Positions 37,501 to 46,728 are shown, counted from the stretch's first letter. The stretch is DNA of 64,000 nucleotides from JAJRRL01 sp047404195 (GCA_047404195.1 JBDOIU010000018.1:72393-136392), one strand, 5' to 3'. The notes: a model not told the origin generated them from the letters alone. Numbers and translations are program-made.

Positions 37501-39342
37501 GTCTCGTTTTCTGTTAGGTTTTGTTTTGGTGTCAGGATAATCAAGATCAACCAGTCCAAATCGACCGCCTACACCGTACTGTTCAAGTAGGGACATATTG
37601 CTAAAAATATGAGTTCTACCCAAATATTGACGGTGTGGATGTTGATCTCCTATCCTGTACTTGGATGTGGTACTCACAGTTTTTCGAACGGAGTCACATC
37701 CGCCAGACTTGCGATGTGTTCCGTCAACGGATCTGAACTCCATTTGATAACGTAATGATATCCCAGCAATATAAGCAGTTAAGGAATCAAGTGTTTGTGG
37801 TCTTCTTTTTTTGATTTCTTTGCTCGATGTAACAAAGCGCTTAAGGATTTTATAAAGAGGGTTATAAAAATTTGCATCTTCCTCACCCTCAACATATACA
37901 ATAGAGCATTCACCGGTCACACTATTCAGGCTTCTACTCATACGTGATATCGCCAATAGTTTATTTGCTGGATCAATCACTGTTTTGTGCTCCCATTTAC
38001 CTGATATTCGATTCAAAACTCGTTTCTTCATCATTGTGAAGAGTTCGTTATCCTCAGCATAAGCCAGTGTTTCAACACGATGAGTGGTTGCAATTACTTG
38101 TGCACCAAATGAAACCAGGGTACGGATCAATTGCATGAACTTATGAATTGACGTTGGATGAAAGTGTTTATCCATTTCATCAAGAAAAATAATGTGTTTT
38201 CTCTGTTGGTGATTATTGGTGATAAAATACTGGCATCGAACAGCGAGTAATTTAAGTAGCATTTTCTGTCCTGATGATAAGTCATCAAATAAGATCTCCT
38301 TACCTGCATTATGTGCCGGTGAAAAATAATAACGGGATGCCATTTCTGAAAATTTATCTTCACAATATCTAAGGGGTAATGAGAGTGCCTTCAGTTCTTC
38401 GTTGATTCGTTTGACAGGGTGCTTAAGAGAGCGCTCAAACTGTACGATTCTAACAAGTTTATGGCGAAGCTTATTTGTAATATCTTTCTCTTTAGCACGC
38501 TTTTTATCACTCTTCTCTAACATTTTCTTTTCACTAAGGTCACGACCATATTCTTTATTCAAATCGCGTTTCAATTCTTGTTTTCTCATCTCATTCTGTT
38601 CAAGATTCATACGGAGCTGAGTGTGGCACTCAGGAAAATGATCATTCAGGGTCCGGCCTGAGAATGTGCTAAGTGCCTTTGCGGTTGCGCTGTACCGAGA
38701 GACAAGACAGTGACATATATTTTTTAACGTCATTTCAACAGACTGCTGATTGATATCAAAATTATCGATTGCAAGTGGATATTTCAGCATAATTGCCATG
38801 GCATCACGTAATATTTTGGTGTGGACATCTCTATCTGGTGATCTTGAGGGGTCTATTTGATACTCTTTGAGAATCGGTGGGTTTTTTCCTTTGCCCCCTT
38901 GTTTTTTGTAAAATTCATTTAGGTCATATCTAATTTTTTGTAATAGGTCTGGATATTGTGTGCAGCGCCTTCTACCAAGCATTGTTGCAACAAACATTTT
39001 CGATGCGGTAGACTGGCTATCTATCATACTGAGAATGATGTCTGAAATCTGTTCAACAGCGAGATCGTTAGGGTGCGATGATGCCTCAGGTGCGTGGTCG
39101 CCACGAACGCTGATGACCATATTGCTAGCATTGTTAGTCACGGCATTATCTCTGGCTGCTTCCTCTAAGGCTCTGATTAATGTTGTCTTACCGACACCGT
39201 TTTCGCCTGTGATAAGGGCGAAACCTTCAGGAATGTTTGGCCAATATAGACCAGCAATTTGCTTTGGTGCACTTTCGATGTGGGGTACTTCGATTTCAGT
39301 TACTTTACCAGTTTTATTGTTGACCTTGGTATATCTTCTCAT
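34579..39342 (-). CDS. AAA/ABC-type ATPase-TOPRIM protein with two OTU-like domains lacking the catalytic Cys
   Basis: 1587 residues, one intact frame; paralogue of the broken gene at 3394-7039. Approximate layout: Walker A GENGVGKTTL at 46-55; signature DLSSGQKMLLK near 354; Walker B IIFLDEMDKHFHP near 382; H-loop ATTHRVET near 421; TOPRIM SIVYVEGEEDANFY near 478; GLVDLDY near 592; DUF4435-like SLESYVFDP near 625. Then two OTU-like repeats: AAGKNNLFSAI (near 1082) with FDHFEPLI (near 1202), and PPGPKNLFQAI (near 1329) with HHYEPFVI (near 1450). In both the DGNC Cys position is Asn, while the His region is kept, so protease activity is unlikely and ubiquitin binding is possible. Each unit ends with a similar FNFG or LNFG tail, proving duplication. 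A basic stretch KRRRRRKKSK lies near 1544. No signal peptide. Role inferred as defence ATPase-nuclease or effector. Confidence 0.85.
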   Translation of the reverse strand: MRRYTKVNNKTGKVTEIEVPHIESAPKQIAGLYWPNIPEGFALITGENGVGKTTLIRALEEAARDNAVTNNASNMVISVRGDHAPEASSHPNDLAVEQISDIILSMIDSQSTASKMFVATMLGRRRCTQYPDLLQKIRYDLNEFYKKQGGKGKNPPILKEYQIDPSRSPDRDVHTKILRDAMAIMLKYPLAIDNFDINQQSVEMTLKNICHCLVSRYSATAKALSTFSGRTLNDHFPECHTQLRMNLEQNEMRKQELKRDLNKEYGRDLSEKKMLEKSDKKRAKEKDITNKLRHKLVRIVQFERSLKHPVKRINEELKALSLPLRYCEDKFSEMASRYYFSPAHNAGKEILFDDLSSGQKMLLKLLAVRCQYFITNNHQQRKHIIFLDEMDKHFHPTSIHKFMQLIRTLVSFGAQVIATTHRVETLAYAEDNELFTMMKKRVLNRISGKWEHKTVIDPANKLLAISRMSRSLNSVTGECSIVYVEGEEDANFYNPLYKILKRFVTSSKEIKKRRPQTLDSLTAYIAGISLRYQMEFRSVDGTHRKSGGCDSVRKTVSTTSKYRIGDQHPHRQYLGRTHIFSNMSLLEQYGVGGRFGLVDLDYPDTKTKPNRKRDSEQSIEDRIVDLKRHSLESYVFDPIMMASCFSTCSHIDRWLGVAGSKTSIQLANVIKRIAFHLSQLRSYQHEIQDDQSQRTHSTSREIPTNVAKPIVDKINECLNEYADKLYRAYIEKNDGTVGQVKQMLVQKYIDTENTFNDDHRARLELFFDLLQENEVLKLHAAISSAIENKGTSSTNSTVSICATDQIPHDMFNQAIAKKDNIKQLKKRLHKTKTTKISIDSFTRLCSQNMRMSFGDRQKFLDTVKAVMDDQGMKAMQKSTQDIYDSINKQLNDPRLWTTEAEVYHFYSRGHIHSIELLLPTHLLKIQGHTIEALYFENDKEQSRRFKRWAIDNYHEMAVLKKNPCIFFPGSLMNTMRELSMRIRSQFTSQAKPAKWQRFHASVKSSTGLARVGKIKAHIEAVENSYAMHCPHHLRIQATKSKPPTDANTGQMDQVCDTLLDQHRQISLFKRLGGVNRCSTIHVAAGKNNLFSAIKLHDQYNGDNKLVRKKINLTREQYDNIMQAAPNSLPMSNSPGVDTLRMLANELDIEFRLFKPGTHQHRQSHFVRAHPNNRVIYNQRNPREKTIIRLAHMLQAKRHDGIEFDHFEPLIINENSSVHKQIDTFNFGSTKSLKWRVPEEVCASTASTPTRLEPLSNFPDITATISAVVMPAVMPATSIFLDTRSPGVNSPRHRKTDQTGHIIDALFDHSQQSSQSRSVTGTESRTSISVPPGPKNLFQAIKSYFDYSGLNERYSDFNYRQYCDMTQGDDSDTMALVTRSEKECLKILSKKLNIEFRVFEHESHQHRQNLLTAACFPKTVIYLGTNDDSKAIVCLTHMLQTSTHGLGGPHHYEPFVIVPGQNVQHHFDRLNFGPTDDYQHYEPQAAYSDTASTASASALDTTSLASHSILAAPPAASTAEASTDSLNHTTASSLPANTGAASVNLSKAQKRRRRRKKSKSAAKAQAPQQTQTLNKHNPANNTFGSLSF

Positions 39343-39609
39343 GGTTGTTCCTTAGTGAAGAAGAAAAAATGCAAAATATCATAGGGTTATCTCGCGTGCA
39401 AGGTTTTCATGCGTGTCGTGATAGATCTATTTTTATGTGGTACACATTGGCGCTGTTACCATGCGGCCATCTTTATGCCCTAGGTTGCTGCTTTCTGCGT
39501 GGCGGTGTTTGTGTCGATAAAAATGCTGGTGCCATGCTTGTCATGTCTTGCTATTTGGGGCTATGGGTGTTAAGATGATGGTTTTATATTATTGGCCAAG
39601 GTGTTACAT

Positions 39610-41046
39610 ATGTCTAAGAATTTTTTGAGTAGTTATGGGGTAAGTCAGATTACAAGAAAAGACACAGTGGGCGAGACCAGCTTATTGATTGCTTTAAACA
39701 GCAGGTTCGTGTCACAGGAGCTGATAAAGCGTTTGCAGCATCACTCCGCAGAGTTATCCGGAACCTTGCTTTCCGAGGCTGCACCAGTTACCGTTAAGAT
39801 TGTTAGCAAGGCACTAACCGACAAAAATTGTCACGAGATCGCACTGAGTTTGATACAAGCTCAAGTAGTCAGGACCAGGTTACAAAAGATCATTCGACCG
39901 TTAGTTGCCAGTGCGTCACTTGCCATTCTAGGCAGTGCTGCTGGATCACTGCTGCCTATTTTACACGCTGTAATGCCAGTTGTAATAGGGGTCACTGCGT
40001 TGCTTGTTGCGGCTTTGCTAGCTTGTGTGCTAATCGGTTTGAGCATGATCTGCCGTTTGCGCTCTAATCTTCCGCTTGAAGTAGGCGATACTGTATTGAG
40101 CGACATTCAAAAACAGTGCCAGGTCACAGTATCAAACACGGTGAGTATGGCGCCTCAGCAAGAGAATATTCCAGGAAGTAATGTCGATGCTTCAGAGCAT
40201 AGCTCTGGTCGAGAGCATAGGGTTGATGGCATCGCTGGGTCTAGTCACGCACCCCTAAAAAATCCAGCGAATATCAATGTTCAACGTGCTGAGCTTTCAG
40301 AAGAAAGTCGCGTACTCAATTTTTTCCAGGAAAGAATGGGTGGTGACATTCAAAACAAATCATTGATTTTGTGTCGCCCTAATGAGAGTGTTATTGTGGA
40401 TCGATTGATATTGGAGGTATCTCAAGAGCAGATTAATGCAATACGTGTTGTGTTGGCTAATGGTCATTGCGATCAGCGGTCAGTTATGAAAGCTGCGCTA
40501 GAAAGTAAAAAACTCTCAGTAAAATGTTGTGGTTCAACCATAATGAAAATCTCTCACTCAGGCAATGGAAATCTCTCTGAGCAAGATATCCAGCGTATTT
40601 CAGATGTATTACTTTCTGGGCGCGTTAACAAAACGCGTTTATCTTCATCGCTTTCAGAGCAGAGTATTGTGTCTGCACCTGTATCTGCGCCTACATCTGA
40701 GGTGTTGCTGGATAGTGATGAGCTAGAAGCTCGTATTTTAAGTTTAGAGGGCACTCGCGATGATGTAAATTATGAAGAGAAGGCTGATAGCGCCGGTGAG
40801 TTCGTTACGGTCACATTCAAAGATCCTAATGCAGCACGCAGGTTGCTCAGATCGCTGCGTGATCAAATAGCTGCTGAGCTTAATGCTGGGTTGTCATCAG
40901 ATGCGGTTATTTCTCGTCAACTGTCATCTCTTAATGTGCGTTTAGATGCTATCAGTACTGAGCAAAAAGCAGATTTATTCTTTGGTACAATAACCAGGCT
41001 GTTTCCTAAAGATAATGCTGTTTGTAGCGAGTCCGCCTTAGCTTAG
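39610..41046 (+). CDS. Hypothetical protein with transmembrane hairpin (candidate effector)
   Basis: 478 residues from the ATG at 39610 (a TTG at 39592 is possible). Two long hydrophobic segments near residues 98-145 (LVASASLAILGSAAGSLLPI and VIGVTALLVAALLACVLIGL) form a hairpin. Around it are soluble regions with the module FVTVTFKDPNAARRLLRSL, also seen several times in the protein at 41439-43703. Function unknown. The bilobed hydrophobic segment is like those of proteins that insert into host vacuole membranes, but this is only inferred. Confidence 0.7.
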   Translation: MSKNFLSSYGVSQITRKDTVGETSLLIALNSRFVSQELIKRLQHHSAELSGTLLSEAAPVTVKIVSKALTDKNCHEIALSLIQAQVVRTRLQKIIRPLVASASLAILGSAAGSLLPILHAVMPVVIGVTALLVAALLACVLIGLSMICRLRSNLPLEVGDTVLSDIQKQCQVTVSNTVSMAPQQENIPGSNVDASEHSSGREHRVDGIAGSSHAPLKNPANINVQRAELSEESRVLNFFQERMGGDIQNKSLILCRPNESVIVDRLILEVSQEQINAIRVVLANGHCDQRSVMKAALESKKLSVKCCGSTIMKISHSGNGNLSEQDIQRISDVLLSGRVNKTRLSSSLSEQSIVSAPVSAPTSEVLLDSDELEARILSLEGTRDDVNYEEKADSAGEFVTVTFKDPNAARRLLRSLRDQIAAELNAGLSSDAVISRQLSSLNVRLDAISTEQKADLFFGTITRLFPKDNAVCSESALA

Positions 41047-41438
41047 TATGTTCGCGATGCGCTTGCATTAATTTGCCTGATCATCGTCAAGGATTCACGT
41101 GTTCGTTCATCAGTGAGACAACATAGCGTGTGGCCCGGTGTTGTCGCTGTCGTATACAGATCGTATTATTTTTGTGCAGCCTTGATGGATATCAACTCTA
41201 GCGCTACTCACTTAAGTGATTGAGTTAAATCGAGAATATGGAGCGTGAGCTTGTTATATCTGCCGGTAAGACACCTTATGCAATAGGATTGGGTCTTGCA
41301 GTGATCGGTATGACAGTGACTCATTGTTTTTCCCTACATAGCATAAAAAAACCTAAAAACCCCAGCTGATTTAAGGAATCCTTAATATAGCGTCGTTATA
41401 ATTGACTCTATTTACTTTCAATCCAGTTGGGGATACCC
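41047..41438. other. Intergenic region with a palindrome before the 41439 gene
   Basis: No gene is recognised. The 3' part contains the palindrome and -10 box listed separately. Confidence 0.6.
41371..41402 (+). promoter_or_regulatory. Palindrome and -10 box upstream of the 41439 gene
   Basis: TTAAGGAATCCTTAA (41371-41385) is a perfect palindrome with a central A. TATAAT follows at 41397-41402. The CTTAATAT part also resembles one half of a PmrA direct repeat, but the match is partial. Confidence 0.45.
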
Positions 41439-43703
41439 ATGCCAAATCAAATTCATTTTCTCAAAGATTATCACGTAACAGATTTTAATTTTAATGCTTG
41501 GGGTCGCTATCAGTTGGATTTTACTGATGCTAACTACGCACGTGCATTTAGGCGTAAGTACAAGGATTTCGGTTTGGAGGGGGTTGAATATGGCGGCAAG
41601 TATGTCACCGTCCCTCAGGATTGCTGTCCAGAAGATATTGCTTCTATATTACAGGATTCCAATCATGCTGTGAAAAAACAAACACGTGTATTAGTGCCAT
41701 CCATGGTCGCTGCTGCCACTGCTACCATTGGTGGCGTGATGGTGGCTTTGCATACCGGTGGTGTGGCTACACCTGCCATTGCTGCATTGATCTCGGGTAC
41801 GTTGACAGGCGCTGCAATGGCTACCCCTATTATCGGTGCGGTGTTGCTTGCTGTTGCTGCCATCAGCCTGGTAGTGGCGATTGCGAGTGCGTTTAAGAAA
41901 CCGTCTCAGAATCCGTCTCAAGATCCGGCGTTAGAGGGTCATGTTGCCGCTGCAATGTTCGCCTTGGCTGTGATGGATAATAAATGTGAGTATAGGCGCA
42001 ATCAAAATGACATGTTTTCTTGGCAGCCTACACCACCATCAAACACAAATGTTATAGAGGTTTTCAGTCGCACTCTGCCAAGCTCAGGAGGCAGGCCGGT
42101 TGTGCAGATTAACTTTCAAAATCAACTAGCACTTGATAACTACCTTACGCGAATAGGCGACACTTTCTTCTCAGGTAGTCGTTTACAACAAATTAGAGGC
42201 TGGAATTTTGGCCTATCGCCTGATAGTACCGCTTTTTTTATTCAAATTCCAGTGAGCTTTTTGAGTGAGCACAATAACGCGGCACGTATGATGCTACTCA
42301 GTAAGTTGTTTGCTGAAGAACATGCGCCAGCAGTGCATGCTGATGAAGCGCACTTAGGTGATGGCCACACGCACTCGGCAGACTTCTCAGGTGGCCATTC
42401 TGATGGGTATGTTCCAGCACCGGTTGTAAAATTTGATGAGCGCCTACACTTGTTTGGCATTGCTGTATTTGGTCAGTATCGGCTACATAATATGGACATT
42501 AATAGCCGCATGAGCCTGAGACAACACGTCTCGCAACAGACTGAGCATGATGTGGAAGAGATATTTTTACGTACAGATTTGTCAAGTGGTCCCGTTGTAC
42601 AGATAAACTTTCACACAGCCAACGACCGTGATGCTTATGTAAACAATTTGGTGGCACAAGGTACAGATGATGCAAATGATTGGGGAAAGACCGAAAATGG
42701 CGCATCAGGCGGGATCCGCATACCAGTCACTTTTTTGGATGCTCCTGGAAGTGTTAACTATGATTTTCTTGCTGCCACCCAAAGTTATTTTGGAACAGCG
42801 TCAGCACCGCGTGCTGATGCAGTCCAGTTAGATGCTGGCCATATGCATTCGGCAAGGTTCGTAGGTGACTATGAGGATGTTCCAGCACCGCGTGCTGATG
42901 CAGTGCGCTTAGATGTTGTTAGATCTGGGCAACCGGTAGATTTTACAGGTGACAATGATCCAACGTCCGCTCTTTGGCGTGCACTCTCCCCCTCTAACCG
43001 CGGATTCTTCAGTGGCGGAGCAGGGCACGTAAGTAAGGCTGCCGAATTTGGTGGGCGGATTACTGCTTCAGATGGAGTTACTGACCAAGTGTACCAGGCT
43101 GAGCGCCAATCGTCCGCTGATAGCATCGAATATTATGGAGCCGGTGGAGAGTTCGCTCGTGGACGCACTGCCTCAGGCAGATTTGACGACAGTGTGGCAA
43201 AGATGGGCCAAAGTTTTTTTCAACCCCAACATCAGGTTACTGCGATAGGAGGTGGCCGCTTTGACTGCCGACTCCCCATCCCCAGAGACCAAGAAGGGCA
43301 CGTAAGTGATATTGACGAATTTGATGTTCCAGTGGTGCTTGACGAGGATGGGATCAATAATCACCTAGGGTCTTTGCCTCCTCTGGGGTTTACATACGAA
43401 ATAGCCGCCATACCTGATTCACTCTCTCAGGAGAAGCACCTAACTCTGATTTTTCGTGATATTAACAGTGCAGCTTTTTTGAAAAGAAAACTAGATGCGC
43501 GCCCAGATCAACCACATCCAGCTATTAAAACCGAAATTCCGGCTCAGACGATTTTTGGTAATGCGGCCCGCATCCCAGCAAAGTCATCACTCAGCTTCAG
43601 GCTGGGCGATGTTAATACGCAGGATAAGATTGAGTCATTGGTTAACTTCATAAAAGGGGAGCTTGGCATAGGCCACACTCCTGCTCCTGGCCATCGATTT
43701 TAG
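41439..43703 (+). CDS. Hypothetical protein with transmembrane hairpin and repeated beta-alpha module (candidate effector)
   Basis: 754 residues. A hydrophobic hairpin spans about residues 90-150 (VAAATATIGGVMVALHTGG and ATPIIGAVLLAVAAISLVVA). At least four copies of a module with an F-x-D/N-x-N-x-A core are visible: YQLDFTDANYARAFRRKY, VVQINFQNQLALDNYLTRI, VVQINFHTANDRDAYVNNL and HLTLIFRDINSAAFLKRKL. Between them are His/Asp-rich spacers such as LGDGHTHSADFSGGH. The ATG at 41439 follows GGGGA. The module is shared with the upstream protein at 39610, so the two are paralogues. Function unknown. Confidence 0.75.
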   Translation: MPNQIHFLKDYHVTDFNFNAWGRYQLDFTDANYARAFRRKYKDFGLEGVEYGGKYVTVPQDCCPEDIASILQDSNHAVKKQTRVLVPSMVAAATATIGGVMVALHTGGVATPAIAALISGTLTGAAMATPIIGAVLLAVAAISLVVAIASAFKKPSQNPSQDPALEGHVAAAMFALAVMDNKCEYRRNQNDMFSWQPTPPSNTNVIEVFSRTLPSSGGRPVVQINFQNQLALDNYLTRIGDTFFSGSRLQQIRGWNFGLSPDSTAFFIQIPVSFLSEHNNAARMMLLSKLFAEEHAPAVHADEAHLGDGHTHSADFSGGHSDGYVPAPVVKFDERLHLFGIAVFGQYRLHNMDINSRMSLRQHVSQQTEHDVEEIFLRTDLSSGPVVQINFHTANDRDAYVNNLVAQGTDDANDWGKTENGASGGIRIPVTFLDAPGSVNYDFLAATQSYFGTASAPRADAVQLDAGHMHSARFVGDYEDVPAPRADAVRLDVVRSGQPVDFTGDNDPTSALWRALSPSNRGFFSGGAGHVSKAAEFGGRITASDGVTDQVYQAERQSSADSIEYYGAGGEFARGRTASGRFDDSVAKMGQSFFQPQHQVTAIGGGRFDCRLPIPRDQEGHVSDIDEFDVPVVLDEDGINNHLGSLPPLGFTYEIAAIPDSLSQEKHLTLIFRDINSAAFLKRKLDARPDQPHPAIKTEIPAQTIFGNAARIPAKSSLSFRLGDVNTQDKIESLVNFIKGELGIGHTPAPGHRF

Positions 43704-44056
43704 CCTTTGTTAAGTGTTGATTGGTTAACACGCTCTCATGGTTGAGGCCTGAGCTTCGAGCATTATGGTGTTGCCAACGCACTGGCCAACTATAAGGATC
43801 TAAGCTGCCTGTCTGTCTGTTGTGTCATCGGTACGCAGCGCACAGGCGAGTAGATTGCGTGCGCTCTATCACCCCGTTGCTTTTTGGTGTGTACCCGGTG
43901 TTCTTAATCTGACCACATTAACGGGCGTGATATCATATTCCCCTATAGGATATTGCAGTGGCACTGCGTTTAGTGCTTGATTCTGTGTGTGATATAGGGC
44001 ATCGTTAAAGTATAAATCAAGGATGGTTTAAACACTGGTTAATTACGGGAGTAGGC
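43704..44056. other. Intergenic stretch, nothing recognised
   Basis: Both strands have frequent stops; no RNA gene, repeat or terminator is seen. It marks the change from accessory genes to the mutT-coaE-zapD block. Confidence 0.5.
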
Positions 44057-44500
44057 ATGGTTGCATGTAAAGATGTTGAAGCATCCGCATCGGTATTGGC
44101 ACAAATTCCACATTACGATGTGGTTTTAGGCCTGGTTACGCGTGGTCAGCAAGAAGTATTGGTGTCTCGACGTCGATCAGATTGCCAGTTTGCGGGTTGT
44201 TTGGAGTTCCCTGGTGGTAAGCGTGAGCCAGGAGAGGGGCGCGCAGAGGCCCTAGCACGCGAATTATTCGAAGAAGTGGGTATCACAGTAATCTTGTCAC
44301 AGCCGCTGATTCAGTGCGTACATCCTTATCCGACGCATCAAGTGTCATTAGATTGCTGGTTGGTGACATCCTTTACAGGAGAGCCTTTTTCAAAAGAAGG
44401 CCAAGAAGTTTTTTGGCAATCAATTGCTACCTTAGATCCCAATGAATTTTTATGTGCCAATCAGGGCATTATCCGCGCTTTGCAAGAGAGTATTGCCTAA
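44057..44500 (+). CDS. mutT: 8-oxo-dGTP diphosphatase (MutT, Nudix)
   Basis: Removes oxidised guanine nucleotides from the pool to avoid mutations. 147 residues; the Nudix box GGKREPGEGRAEALARELFE followed by EVGI matches GX5EX7REUXEEXGU. LEFPG just before it is typical of MutT proper. A GGGAG box precedes the ATG. Separated from coaE by 62 bases on the same strand; mutT next to coaE-zapD is a normal gammaproteobacterial arrangement. Confidence 0.92.
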   Translation: MVACKDVEASASVLAQIPHYDVVLGLVTRGQQEVLVSRRRSDCQFAGCLEFPGGKREPGEGRAEALARELFEEVGITVILSQPLIQCVHPYPTHQVSLDCWLVTSFTGEPFSKEGQEVFWQSIATLDPNEFLCANQGIIRALQESIA

Positions 44501-44562
44501 AAATTCGGCTTTTGTAGCCACATTTGCTATGCTGACTGAGGTGTTAGCAAATGGAGAACATC

Positions 44563-45156
44563 ATGCAGCTTGTCGCCATTACTGGCATGCCCGGTTCTGG
44601 TAAATCATTGGTCAGATCACTGTTTTCTGATCTTGGTGTACCTACCTTTGATGCTGATGCGCATGCACGTGCTTGTTTAGCGCCTGGTGAGCCGCTCACG
44701 CAGCAGGTACTGGTACATTGTCCTGCCTGTGCAAATACTGACGGCACAATCAACCGCAAAGTATTAGCAGAACACGTTTTTGCCGATAAAAATCTACGTG
44801 ACTGGTTAGAAGCGCTGATTCACCCTGTGGTGCGACAGCGTTTGAGTGCCTGGGCGGCCTCTGAGCAACATCACCTTTATGGTGTGGCTGAGCTACCTGT
44901 ACTCACAGCCAAAAACCAGCCACCTGGCATCACACGCATTTGTGTGGTGGATGCGCCTGAAGCAGTGTGTCGGCAGCGTGTGCTGGCGCGTGATCAGCGT
45001 TCGGGGGCGCAGATTTCTGCATTGTTCGCCGCGCAACAGTCTCGCGCTGATCGCTTGGCATGGGCAGATGATATATTACACAACACCGGTTCTCTGCAAG
45101 ATTGCAAACGACAAGTATTGGCATTACACGCGCAATACTGTCAGCTTCAGCCCTGA
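44563..45156 (+). CDS. coaE: Dephospho-CoA kinase
   Basis: Last step of coenzyme A synthesis: phosphorylates the 3'-hydroxyl of dephospho-CoA. 197 residues from the ATG at 44563, which has GGAG six bases upstream; an ATG at 44551 would add four residues. The P-loop GMPGSGKS is at residues 8-15, GVPTFDADAHA is the substrate region, ICVVDAPEAVCRQRVLARDQ the lid side, and the C-terminal ADDILHNTGSL is diagnostic. It is the intact counterpart of the fragment at 18519. Followed by zapD. Confidence 0.93.
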   Translation: MQLVAITGMPGSGKSLVRSLFSDLGVPTFDADAHARACLAPGEPLTQQVLVHCPACANTDGTINRKVLAEHVFADKNLRDWLEALIHPVVRQRLSAWAASEQHHLYGVAELPVLTAKNQPPGITRICVVDAPEAVCRQRVLARDQRSGAQISALFAAQQSRADRLAWADDILHNTGSLQDCKRQVLALHAQYCQLQP

Positions 45157-45300
45157 TAGTGCACTGCATGGTGGTTGAGAATACCGACACAATCGGCTAT
45201 GCTGCACAAAGCTGAAGCGCTTAAACGCTGTCGCAACAACTGTTCGCTGGCATGGCTGGCGATGCATGATAAAAGAAAATGACACGGCAGGAGACCCGTC

Positions 45301-46077
45301 ATGATTGTTAATGAATGGTATGAAGAGCCAACAGATGAAATTATTCGTTTATGTTTGCGGTTAGAAAGTTTATTTGAGCAATATCGTAGCCAATTGTTAA
45401 ACCCCAGCATCAGTGCCTCACACCACAGTATCATGACATTACAACGCTTATTAGCAGCCACAGAGCGCAGTGATCTCAAAAGCAAGTTAGCGACGCAGCT
45501 CTCGCAGCAAGTCACCAGCATGATGCAGCTGCATGCACACCCTGAAGTTGATAAGCAGCGCTTGAATTCTTTGCTAGCGCAAATGGAGCAGGATTTACAA
45601 GCGCTACGTGATATGAAACAGCGTTTTGGTGAAGTACTACGACAAAATCAGCTATTGAATTGTGTGCGTGCGCATGATCAGTCTCCGACAGGTATGACGG
45701 TGATGGCAATACCACAATACGCCTTATGGTTGCGACAGTCAGATGATCAACGCACAAGCTGTTTAACGGAGTGGATGGCATCATTCACCTTATTGTCACG
45801 CATAGTCACACGTTTGTTAAACATTTTGCGTCAAGGTATGGCAGTGCGTGCTGTGCAGGCGCAGCGTGGTTACTTCGAACAAGCACTCAACCCTATGGAG
45901 CCCTGTGCCTTGTTGCGAGTACAGTTGCCGGCTGAGCGAGCCGACGTATACCCCGTGATGAGTATTGGTAAACACCGTGTGGTCATCCAATTGCACCGTA
46001 TCACAGACATGGCGCAAGGGTTGTCACAAAAAATTTATGAGGATATACCCTTCACATTAGCACTGTGTCGTTTATAA
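45301..46077 (+). CDS. zapD: Cell division protein ZapD
   Basis: Cross-links FtsZ filaments in the cytokinetic ring. 258 residues, close to the E. coli length (247). The N-terminus YEEPTDEIIRLCLRLESLFE matches the EHPLNEKMRTWLRIE pattern. Later regions agree: LPAERADVYPVMSIGKHRVV parallels the LYPQISGHKSRF segment, and the protein ends in a short beta strand FTLALCRL. The coaE-zapD order is standard; the usual third gene yacG is not next. Confidence 0.88.
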   Translation: MIVNEWYEEPTDEIIRLCLRLESLFEQYRSQLLNPSISASHHSIMTLQRLLAATERSDLKSKLATQLSQQVTSMMQLHAHPEVDKQRLNSLLAQMEQDLQALRDMKQRFGEVLRQNQLLNCVRAHDQSPTGMTVMAIPQYALWLRQSDDQRTSCLTEWMASFTLLSRIVTRLLNILRQGMAVRAVQAQRGYFEQALNPMEPCALLRVQLPAERADVYPVMSIGKHRVVIQLHRITDMAQGLSQKIYEDIPFTLALCRL

Positions 46078-46096
46078 GTGTATGAAGGAGCGTGGT

Positions 46097-46558
46097 ATGT
46101 TACATTACAGAAAAGCAAGCCAGTCTGATGTATCGAGCATTGTGGCGTTATTGGTGCAAGATAATTTGGCGCAGGCGCGGCAGTATCATGCAGATGAATG
46201 TCATCCTCGCTATCGTGAGCTATTTCAGTTGATTGACCGCGATCCAAATCAATATTTATTATGCGCTTGTTTGCAGGAAAAAATCATCGGCACATGTCAC
46301 TTAAATCTGATGCCATCGTTAACGTTTTCTGGCACAATTCGTTTGCAAATAGAGGCAGTACGCATCGATTCAGCTTATCGTGGGCAAGGCTATGGTGAAG
46401 AGATGATGCAGCATGCGATACAGTGGGGTCAGGAAAGGGGAGCCAGCTTAATTCAGCTGATGACACACAAATCACGCGACGCAGCGCAGCGTTTTTATCG
46501 CCGACTGGGTTTTCAAGAGTCGCACATAGGCATGAAATTGCACCTTGATTCAGTATAG
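46097..46558 (+). CDS. GNAT-family acetyltransferase
   Basis: 153 residues. RKASQSDVSSIVALL is the start of the fold; EAVRIDSAYRGQGYGEEMMQ is the acetyl-CoA loop (R/Q-G-x-G); RDAAQRFYRRLGFQESHIG is the C-terminal motif. AAGGAG just before the ATG at 46097 argues against the ATG at 46082. It follows zapD by 19 bases and may be co-transcribed. Substrate unknown. Confidence 0.88.
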   Translation: MLHYRKASQSDVSSIVALLVQDNLAQARQYHADECHPRYRELFQLIDRDPNQYLLCACLQEKIIGTCHLNLMPSLTFSGTIRLQIEAVRIDSAYRGQGYGEEMMQHAIQWGQERGASLIQLMTHKSRDAAQRFYRRLGFQESHIGMKLHLDSV

Positions 46559-46660
46559 AAAGCGCTGTACATCTGCCTTGATAGGGGCTGTATAGGTAAG
46601 AAGTGCCATAAGTCATTGATTGATGCATTTTATTAGCATGGCAATATGCAGGAGGGGGTC

Positions 46661-46689
46661 TTGACTTGACCACAAGATCGTGGTAAAAT
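46661..46689 (+). promoter_or_regulatory. Sigma-70 promoter with inverted repeat in the spacer
   Basis: TTGACT (46661-46666), 17-base spacer, TAAAAT (46684-46689). The spacer and flank contain ACCAC-N6-GTGGT (46669-46684), well placed as a repressor site. It drives the gene at 46729. Confidence 0.6.
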
Positions 46690-46728
46690 GATGATCCGGT
46701 TAATGGCTCAAGCAGTGAGGAAATAATC

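Noticed and set aside
39345..39578. 77-codon frame between the AAA-TOPRIM paralogue and the next gene
   Set aside because: Starts at the edge of the divergent gene's leader, no ribosome site, odd Cys-rich content; more likely promoter and leader DNA.
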